A stretch of 64,000 nucleotides of DNA from Mucilaginibacter kameinonensis (GTDB lineage Bacteria > Bacteroidota > Bacteroidia > Sphingobacteriales > Sphingobacteriaceae), in assembly GCF_003675385.1 (NCBI RefSeq), contig NZ_RCWZ01000001.1, forward strand, positions 62,001-126,000. Direction: 5' to 3'. A program made the translations under genes and the position numbers. Below, piece after piece: positions 63,928 to 64,000 of the stretch (within the stretch, counting starts at the first letter, position 1; each line of letters opens with the position of its first letter). A model generated the notes under the pieces. The model worked only from the letters and a program-made list of their open reading frames with translations, did not search any database and had not been told where the DNA came from.

Positions 63928-64000
63928 ATGCCCGAAGCACTTTCCGAAAAAAACAAATTAGGCCTGTGGACCAGCACCTCGTTGGTGATTGGCAACATGA
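63928..64000 (+). CDS. Amino-acid permease, APC superfamily (5' part only)
   Basis: Twenty-four codons from the ATG at 63928 to the window edge: MPEALSEKNKLGLWTSTSLV, then IGNM. The LGLWTSTSLVIGNM pattern is the start of transmembrane helix 1 of APC-type amino-acid permeases, whose GNMIG(S/A)G motif binds substrate. The rest lies beyond the window. It diverges from the dehydrogenase-cytochrome gene. Confidence 0.7.
   Translation, partial: MPEALSEKNKLGLWTSTSLVIGNM

Overview
The window reads as chromosomal DNA of a Bacteroidota bacterium, most likely Sphingobacteriaceae and close to Mucilaginibacter or Pedobacter. This is inferred from SusC/SusD and other TonB receptors, SPII lipoproteins, a TAnnTTTG-type promoter, weak Shine-Dalgarno sites, the rpmB-rpmG-DUF4295-ftsY-rimO gene order, BshC, and DUF1501/DUF1800/DUF4199/DUF6268 families. 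Both edges cut genes: a family-92-like glycosyltransferase on the left and an amino-acid permease on the right.

Layout. 1-10 kb: alpha/beta hydrolase; a ricin-like secreted protein with a PQQ sugar dehydrogenase-cytochrome c fusion; a lone TonB receptor behind a perfect 24-bp palindrome; a DUF1800/DUF1501 pair. 10-17 kb: a Spy-like protein, an overlapping two-gene STELLO-type glycosyltransferase unit, a membrane-anchored LuxR-type regulator, DUF4199, and LysR followed by a ferredoxin reductase-ferredoxin pair. 17-31 kb: housekeeping genes (bshC, rimO, ftsY, the DUF4295 protein, rpmG, rpmB, acs, CsbD, surE-lpxB, UspA plus Pit phosphate transporter). 32-35 kb: three tiny genes, two of them paralogous, an MFS exporter, and a probable small RNA. 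35-41 kb: a vitamin B12 uptake operon headed by a promoter and cobalamin riboswitch, coding for a BtuB-like receptor, a BtuG-like beta-propeller and two more surface lipoproteins. 41-45 kb: a photolyase-family protein, tRNA-Ala(GGC), then an AT-rich accessory patch with an unrecognised 360-aa protein, a SIR2-type NADase-like protein and the tail of a UvrD-type helicase, a candidate defence locus. 45-52 kb: a SusD/SusC pair with a ROK regulator. 52-64 kb: AraC regulator plus zinc alcohol dehydrogenase, DUF6268 protein, a 1414-aa hybrid sensor kinase, a carboxylesterase, and a second dehydrogenase-cytochrome c fusion.

Intergenic DNA is rich in repeats. I see three full copies and one short relative of a GTCATTGCG palindromic element, two copies of a TGTCTGAACC element, one GTTGACTCACCC element, one GGGCTATCCG...CTATCCCTAACGC element, an IS200/IS605-like hairpin pair, and a 30-bp inverted repeat around a hypothetical gene. 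Two stretches (34.58-34.69 kb and 59.99-60.16 kb) have base-pairing that suggests RNA structure. I see no CRISPR array, rRNA, integrase or intact transposase. The best candidates for something new are the SIR2 locus after the tRNA, the tandem microproteins at 32.1-32.7 kb, and the structured intergenic elements.
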